Source of the DNA: an uncultured Prevotellaceae bacterium
Lineage (GTDB): Bacteria; Bacteroidota; Bacteroidia; Bacteroidales; Bacteroidaceae
Assembly: GCA_902784065.1 (NCBI GenBank)
Contig: CACZTJ010000004.1
Span: 1 to 64,000 of the forward strand
Direction of reading: 5' to 3'
DNA: 64,000 bases
Made by a program: the position numbers and the translations under genes. Under the pieces are notes generated by a model. That model was given only the letters and a program-made list of their open reading frames with translations. It searched no databases and had not been told where the DNA came from. Positions 59,189-64,000 of the stretch are shown here, piece by piece. Within the stretch, counting starts at the first letter, position 1; each line of letters starts with the position of its first letter.

Positions 59189-60937
59189 ATGTTTTATTCA
59201 GATAATATACGTACAATTGTAGATAAGTTGAATGAGAGTTTCTTTGTGCCAGACATTCAACGAAGCTATGTTTGGTTGCAAAATCCAAAAGAAAAGAGAA
59301 TCGAGAATCTATTTGATTCACTGATGAGGGGTTACCCTATAGGCTCTTTTTTATTCTGGAACCTAAAAAGGTCAGATATTGAGACGGACAATTCTGATAA
59401 AGAGGTGGAAGAAGGGAAACTTAATTTTCAACTCTATAAGTTTATTGAAAATTATGATGTACGCAAAAGCCACAATGAGAAAATCAATATATCTCAAGTC
59501 AAAAGTGAAGATTTGCATATCGTTCTTGATGGACAGCAGCGTTTGACTTCCCTTTACATTGGATTGAGAGGTTCACGCACCTTAAAACGCCCATATTCTC
59601 GTAAGAATGATGCAAACCAGTACGAAGAGAAGTTCTTATACTTGAACCTGCTACATTCACCAAGCGATGATAATCCTGATGACTGTTACCAATTTGAGTT
59701 CAAAACTCCTGTGGAGGCTCAGCAGGTAACAGAAGAGCAGTTATGGTTCAGAATCAATACAGTGAACAATTGGGAAACAGAAGAGGATGTGGAAGCTTTT
59801 TGTGACAAAAATAATTATGGTCGTAGTATTGAAAGACTCCTAAGGAAACTGTTTACTGTCTTATCGAAAGAGCAGATTCTTTCTTATTATGAGGAAAAAG
59901 AGAAAAGCATTGATAAGGTCTTGAAGATATTTATCCGAGTCAATAGCGGAGGTATGCAGTTGTCGTATTCAGACTTATTGATGTCCTTACTTACTGCCAC
60001 GTTTAAATCTGAAATTAGAGATAAGATGGAGCGTATTGTTGACAAAATCAGAGATGATGGGTTTGGTTGTATTGGTAGAGATCAGATTCTCAAGACATGC
60101 CTGATGATGTCTGAGTGTAACCACGTTTTCAAGCTAAGTAACTTTAGTAAAGCCAATATCCGGAAAATTGAGAGCAATTGGGATGCCATTATTGAATATT
60201 TGAATGTTGCTGTAAACCTATTGGCAAGTTTTGGTTATAGGAATCAGTTATCATCTGGTTACATTGCATGTGTGATTGCCTATTATCTTTTCATAGAGAA
60301 TTGTTCCAAACCCAGCAAGGAAGACAAAGCAGCAATATCAATGTTTGTTCGAATAGCTCAGATCAGATCATTCTATTCAACAGGTTTGGATGGGAAATTG
60401 TCTAAGACAAAGGAGGTGATGACGCTGTCTGAGAATTTTAGCGAGTTCCTTCAGAAAGCATATTCCAGTTTTGAGAACTTTAAAATTACTAATGAATATC
60501 TGGATTGGGCGATGGATAATGTAAGATATGGTTCAAGTGCAGTATTACCTTTGTTACAATCGCTTTATCCGAATCTGAATTATGGAACCACATCTTTCCA
60601 TATTGATCACATTTATCCAAGAGCAAAGTTTAATAATTCCAATCCTCAATTTCCATTGGAATATATAGGCAAAGAAAATTGCTTGTTCAATCTCCAAATG
60701 TTAGAAGGAGTACAAAATGAGGAGAAAAGTGATAAAGATCCAGAACAATGGCTCTCAGAGGAGTTCCCAAACGATGAAGGAAGAAGAATCTATCTGCATG
60801 ATAATTATATTCCATCAGATTTTGTACTTCATTGGGAGAACCTTTCCGCTTTTGAGTATGAAAGAAAGAAACTGATGTTACAGAAACTGCAGCAGTCATT
60901 CGGTTTATTGTCAGAAGAAAAGTTGCTCCAAGTATGA
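59189..60937 (+). CDS. DUF262/DUF1524 protein (GmrSD-like type IV restriction)
   Basis: A 582-residue protein. The N-terminal DUF262 (ParB/GmrS-like NTPase) region has DIQRSYVWLQNPKEKRIENL near residue 18, YPIGSFLFW near residue 50 and the hallmark VLDGQQRLTSLY near residue 113. The C-terminal DUF1524 HNH-like part has FHIDHIYPRAKF near residue 475 and ENCLFNLQMLEG near residue 500. Relatives cut modified phage DNA (GmrSD) or nick DNA in phosphorothioate-linked defence (SspE). It overlaps the PLD nuclease gene by 4 bases, so the two are expected to act together. Confidence 0.85.
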   Translation: MFYSDNIRTIVDKLNESFFVPDIQRSYVWLQNPKEKRIENLFDSLMRGYPIGSFLFWNLKRSDIETDNSDKEVEEGKLNFQLYKFIENYDVRKSHNEKINISQVKSEDLHIVLDGQQRLTSLYIGLRGSRTLKRPYSRKNDANQYEEKFLYLNLLHSPSDDNPDDCYQFEFKTPVEAQQVTEEQLWFRINTVNNWETEEDVEAFCDKNNYGRSIERLLRKLFTVLSKEQILSYYEEKEKSIDKVLKIFIRVNSGGMQLSYSDLLMSLLTATFKSEIRDKMERIVDKIRDDGFGCIGRDQILKTCLMMSECNHVFKLSNFSKANIRKIESNWDAIIEYLNVAVNLLASFGYRNQLSSGYIACVIAYYLFIENCSKPSKEDKAAISMFVRIAQIRSFYSTGLDGKLSKTKEVMTLSENFSEFLQKAYSSFENFKITNEYLDWAMDNVRYGSSAVLPLLQSLYPNLNYGTTSFHIDHIYPRAKFNNSNPQFPLEYIGKENCLFNLQMLEGVQNEEKSDKDPEQWLSEEFPNDEGRRIYLHDNYIPSDFVLHWENLSAFEYERKKLMLQKLQQSFGLLSEEKLLQV

Positions 60938-61446
60938 TTTATATCTCCAACTCCGCCCACTACAAAGAAGTGCTTTCACGTGTTTTGCATGTGAAGGAGT
61001 CTTTGTGGATTGGAACGGCTGATATCAAGGATTTGTATATCGAGGATGGGAAAACGAAAAAGCCATTCTTGGAGGTGTTGGCTAAGTTGATTAAGAAAGG
61101 TGTGGCCGTGAGGCTGATTCATGCCAAGGAGCCAGGGCCAAACTTCAGGGAGGACTTTGACAGGTTCCCTATTTTGTATGATGGGCTGGAGAGAGTGCTT
61201 TGTCCTAGGGTGCATTTCAAGATGATGATTTTTGATGGCAAAGAGGCATATATTGGTAGTGCCAATCTCACTGGTGCTGGCATTGGCATGAAGGCAGATG
61301 GTACGCGTAATTTCGAGGCAGGCATTCTGACAGATGAGCCTGAAATCGTAGCACAAGCGATGGACCAGTTTGATGAGGTTTGGATTGGAAAACATTGTCA
61401 AACCTGCAAGCGCAAAGACTTCTGTCCAGACCCCATATTAGCATAA
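60934..61446 (+). CDS. Phospholipase D-family nuclease-like protein
   Basis: A 170-residue protein with a single HKD motif: HFKMMIFDGKEAYIGSANLT near residue 95, as in Nuc-type PLD nucleases, which act as dimers. The C terminus carries a compact Cys set, CQTCKRKDFCPDP, likely binding zinc. It may cleave DNA or RNA selected by the DUF262 partner. A partial copy of its first 35 codons lies at 56925-57032. It is followed by cassette A copy 4. Confidence 0.8.
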   Translation: MIYISNSAHYKEVLSRVLHVKESLWIGTADIKDLYIEDGKTKKPFLEVLAKLIKKGVAVRLIHAKEPGPNFREDFDRFPILYDGLERVLCPRVHFKMMIFDGKEAYIGSANLTGAGIGMKADGTRNFEAGILTDEPEIVAQAMDQFDEVWIGKHCQTCKRKDFCPDPILA

Positions 61447-61462
61447 CAATACATCTTTATTC

Positions 61463-61514
61463 TCACTTTCTTTTTAGGTGTGCCTTAATACGGCACACCT
61501 TTCTGTTATCTTTG
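61463..61514 (+). promoter_or_regulatory. Hairpin-promoter cassette A, copy 4
   Basis: TCACTTTCTT, AGGTGTGCC (61476-61484), TTAATAC loop, GGCACACCT (61492-61500), then six bases and TATCTTTG (61507-61514). Nearly the same as copy 3, including the flank shared downstream of both copies of the PLD gene. It drives the ravA-like gene. Confidence 0.85.
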
Positions 61515-61525
61515 CAGTGTAATCA

Positions 61526-63100
61526 ATGGAAGAAGAAATAATAATGGATATAGATCAGCATGTAAGAGAACTATTAAAGGCGATGGCAGAGGGGGTGTAT
61601 GAGAAGGAACACATCCTGGCTATGACGCTGCTGAGTGCTGTGGCTGGTGAGAGCATTTTCCTGCTTGGGCCCCCAGGAACAGCCAAAAGCCTCGTGGCAC
61701 GTAGATTGAAAATGATATTCAAAGATGGTCGTGCCTTTGAGTATCTGATGTCTCGATTCAGCACACCTGATGAGATCTTTGGTCCTGTCTCCATCTCTCT
61801 GCTGAAGAGTGAAGACAGATACGAACGTGTTGTAGATGGTTTCCTGCCATCAGCAACAGTGGTATTCCTCGATGAGATTTGGAAGGCAGGTCCCTCCATA
61901 CAAAACGCCCTGCTGACTGCTATCAATGAGCGTATCTATCAGAACGGACGCACCACCTTGCTGTTGCCCATGAAAGCATTGATTGCAGCCAGTAATGAGT
62001 TGCCAGCAGAAAACGAGGGTCTTGAAGCACTCTGGGATCGTTTCTTAGTACGAATGGTGTCCAACTGCATTCAGAGCGAGAACGTATTCTACAAGATGAT
62101 TCGTCAGAAGAATACCAAGCCCAAACCTATTCCTGAATACCTGTTAATCACAGAGGCGCAGTATGAGAAATGGCAGCAGAAGATTGAAGAGGTGGAGATC
62201 ACCAATGAGGTATGCACTGTGATTACCCATATCAGGAAGAACCTCAAAGCCGAGGCTAAGAAGGAAGAGGTAGAGGAAATGGATTTTTATATTTCAGACC
62301 GTAGATGGAAGAAATGTGTTCATCTGCTGCAGGCCTCAGCATTCATGAATGGGCGTAATTGTGTAGATCTGACTGACATCCCCATCCTGATTCATTGTTT
62401 GTGGAACAAGTCGGAGGTTATCCCTTCCATCATTGATGCGGTTTGCTCCAGTCTGACAGCTCCCATAGACGAACGGATTGCTAAACTGGGGAAGGCGATA
62501 GATATGGAACTCAAGAACGTGAGGAAAGTACAGACAACTACAAACACGACAGACTCTGACGAAGACAATTACGTACTCGTCAATTTCTTCTATTTCAATG
62601 TCTTGAAGTATCATGCAGGAAGTACCTTGTTTTACAAGATGGATTATAGTCATGTACCCTCAGGACAAACCTGTGATGGTGTTATCTACTACGATGATGC
62701 CAAGAAATCATATATCATTCACGCGATCTATACAGGAGAATTATACGATTATAAGATCAAGAACACGAAAGAGGCCAGAAGAATCAAACTCTCCAAATGT
62801 CATGGTGGCATCATCATCGACAATGTACCTTACGCTTTCCAAACCAAAAAGGCAAATCCAGAGCCTACGATCTTCAATATACCTGGAAGCCCAAGCCCAA
62901 ACTTGGCATTGGCTGCACTTGAAGAAATAAGGAATGACCTTTTCACCAAGATATCCAACTTGCAAAGGCAATTTAATGATTATCGCAACCTTTTCCTATC
63001 CGATGATGACATGAAGATTGTCTCGAAATACCTCGCCCAGTGCGAAAAGAGTCTGAAGGAAATGGAGGTAAAGGCACAAAACGCCAGTTTGCTGTTATGA
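61526..63100 (+). CDS. ravA: RavA-like MoxR-family AAA+ ATPase
   Basis: A 524-residue AAA+ protein closely resembling E. coli RavA. Walker A is LGPPGTAKSLVARRLK near residue 51, then FEYLMSRFSTPDEIFGP, Walker B VVFLDEIWKAGPSIQNALL near residue 113, and sensor 1 AASNELPAENEGLEALWDR near residue 152. The C-terminal third differs from E. coli and has no clear LARA domain. Partner of a ViaA-like VWA protein, whose gene overlaps by 4 bases. The ATG at 61526 is 11 bases after the -7 element; a second ATG at 61544 would leave a short leader and is equally plausible. Confidence 0.88.
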   Translation: MEEEIIMDIDQHVRELLKAMAEGVYEKEHILAMTLLSAVAGESIFLLGPPGTAKSLVARRLKMIFKDGRAFEYLMSRFSTPDEIFGPVSISLLKSEDRYERVVDGFLPSATVVFLDEIWKAGPSIQNALLTAINERIYQNGRTTLLLPMKALIAASNELPAENEGLEALWDRFLVRMVSNCIQSENVFYKMIRQKNTKPKPIPEYLLITEAQYEKWQQKIEEVEITNEVCTVITHIRKNLKAEAKKEEVEEMDFYISDRRWKKCVHLLQASAFMNGRNCVDLTDIPILIHCLWNKSEVIPSIIDAVCSSLTAPIDERIAKLGKAIDMELKNVRKVQTTTNTTDSDEDNYVLVNFFYFNVLKYHAGSTLFYKMDYSHVPSGQTCDGVIYYDDAKKSYIIHAIYTGELYDYKIKNTKEARRIKLSKCHGGIIIDNVPYAFQTKKANPEPTIFNIPGSPSPNLALAALEEIRNDLFTKISNLQRQFNDYRNLFLSDDDMKIVSKYLAQCEKSLKEMEVKAQNASLLL

Positions 63101-64000
63101 CGAAAGACGAGATGATCACCCAAAGGCTGACTGCTTATGATGAAGCTTTCGACTTCTATATGGATAGAGGCAGGATGCCAGATGCTATGCCATCGAATGA
63201 CTTGTTGGGTGGTTTTATGCAACAGGCTATCAATGAGAATCCTCAGTTAGATAGTCAGGATCCTCTATGGAAGGATATTATGAAAGAGGAAATCCTGAAG
63301 TTTATTGAGGCTATGATGAAGCTCTTCGAACCTGTAGAAAAACAATATCAAAAAGAAAAGTCGCTTATCAGGGTTTTCTCTCTTGGAAACATTGAAAAGA
63401 AAAGGGAATTGTGGCCCAAGGTTTATGGCACCATCAAGCAACATTATAAGCCAGAAGAGGTGAATATAGATGGATATGTCCAACAATTCAAGGAGTCTGC
63501 GCCTGAATCTGTGTTTGGTCCATTGATAAGGGATTGGGATGCGGCCTGTGATAATCAGCTAAAGGAGTATGAAGCTGCCTGTATTGAAAGGAATAAGACC
63601 TACTGGGAACAGAATATTCGTGAGTGCGGACATAATGACTACAAGGAAAGAAAGAAGATCCTGAGGATGTATTACAGTTATCCTCAGATGGTGGAGATCG
63701 TCAATATGATAGGCAGGGAGAAGCCTAAGAGAGAGGACGAGAAAGATGAAACCATCAGAAGGTATATCCCTTTATTGCCATCGCCCCCTACCCCTGCAGT
63801 TGAAATAGAAGAGGAGACTAATGGGAATGATCTGCAACACTTATTACCCATCGAGACGACCATCCTTGCAGACCACCAGACGGAAAGCCTGTTCTACTAC
63901 AAATACGCGATGAGCCAACTACAACTGTTTGCCAATAAGCCAAAGTTAGAGAGCGTCATGAAGGTGGAGCATGCCAGGAAGAAAGAGCCTCGCCTAGAGA
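63097..64000 (+). CDS. ViaA-like protein, 5' part (runs off the window)
   Basis: An open frame of at least 301 codons from ATG at 63097 (overlapping the ravA stop) to the window edge with no stop. It is helical and rich in charged residues, for example EEILKFIEAMMKLFEPVEKQ and RKKILRMYYSYPQMVEIVN. Position, coupling and this helical N-terminal region fit ViaA, the von Willebrand factor A partner of RavA; the metal-binding VWA domain itself would lie beyond 64000, so the family assignment rests mainly on context. Confidence 0.65.
   Translation, partial: MTKDEMITQRLTAYDEAFDFYMDRGRMPDAMPSNDLLGGFMQQAINENPQLDSQDPLWKDIMKEEILKFIEAMMKLFEPVEKQYQKEKSLIRVFSLGNIEKKRELWPKVYGTIKQHYKPEEVNIDGYVQQFKESAPESVFGPLIRDWDAACDNQLKEYEAACIERNKTYWEQNIRECGHNDYKERKKILRMYYSYPQMVEIVNMIGREKPKREDEKDETIRRYIPLLPSPPTPAVEIEEETNGNDLQHLLPIETTILADHQTESLFYYKYAMSQLQLFANKPKLESVMKVEHARKKEPRLE

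Noticed and set aside
53668..61514. The repeated hairpins as a CRISPR array
   Set aside because: The repeats are separated by kilobases with genes between them, each is tied to a -7 element, and no cas gene is present.
1..64000. tRNA, rRNA, transposase or integrase genes
   Set aside because: Looked for in both strands by pattern; none was recognised, including at the edges of the accessory island.

Overview
The window looks like chromosomal DNA from a gut- or rumen-type member of the Bacteroidales, most likely Prevotella or a close relative. The evidence is the promoter style (a TAnnTTTG -7 element, often with TTTG 19-20 bases upstream), the near absence of Shine-Dalgarno sites, and the gene content: type III glutamine synthetase, PyrD/PyrK, Cache-type sensors, OmpA/porin-like small barrels and an HU-family protein typical of Bacteroidetes. 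No rRNA, tRNA, CRISPR array or transposase gene was seen.

Positions 1-18.9 kb hold a long polyketide-type operon resembling aryl polyene/flexirubin pigment clusters. From its promoter at 174-205 it encodes a ketosynthase, a methyltransferase, two acyl carrier proteins, an LpxL-like acyltransferase, hotdog dehydratases and a thioesterase, and a ketosynthase fused to a chain-length-factor-like domain. It continues with a small EamA-like membrane protein, a LolA-like carrier, a glycosyltransferase-acyltransferase fusion, two CrtI-like FAD oxidoreductases, a secreted esterase, a second acyltransferase and an RND/MMPL exporter with an extra Rossmann-like tail. A second pair of dehydratases and an HD hydrolase sit on the opposite strand at the end. 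No ketoreductase, ammonia-lyase or CoA/ACP ligase is in the window; they may lie to the left.

Positions 18.9-24.6 kb carry a CopA-type P-type ATPase that lacks most of its nucleotide-binding domain, a secreted nitroreductase, a small secreted protein, and an unusual repeat-rich stretch. That stretch holds a 23-bp inverted repeat, a 66-residue peptide gene with its own promoter and terminator, a 50-bp perfect AT palindrome inside inverted octamer arrays, and a broken HU gene. A HAD lipoprotein phosphatase follows. Positions 24.7-30.7 kb are a tandem array of four Cache-domain sensors, of which only the last is an intact histidine kinase, followed by an outer-membrane-like protein.

Positions 30.7-52.3 kb are mostly housekeeping: FNT channel, C1 peptidase, two paralogous small barrels, M48 protease, SlyD, chorismate synthase, PyrD/PyrK, an XRE regulator, DNA polymerase III delta, an HsdR_N protein, a zinc-ribbon coiled-coil protein, Nif3, agmatine deiminase and N-carbamoylputrescine amidase, glutamine synthetase III and a histidine phosphatase. 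The oddities here are a FetB-like permease fused to a NUC1-type nuclease beside an ABC ATPase with no recognisable signature motif, and a candidate small RNA after aroC.

Positions 52.3-64 kb look like an accessory, probably defence-related island. It begins with a WYL-domain regulator and a truncated DnaQ-like exonuclease. It then carries an AAA ATPase, a PD-(D/E)XK protein, a secreted protein of unknown function, a Trp-rich repeat protein, a DUF262/DUF1524 (GmrSD-like) protein with a phospholipase-D-family nuclease, and a RavA-ViaA pair cut by the window edge. Four of these units are preceded by near-identical hairpin-promoter cassettes (AGGTGTGC...GCACACCT directly before the -7 element) and two others by a second repeated promoter cassette. 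One unit also carries a partial copy of the PLD nuclease gene. This repeated-cassette organisation is the most interesting signal in the window.
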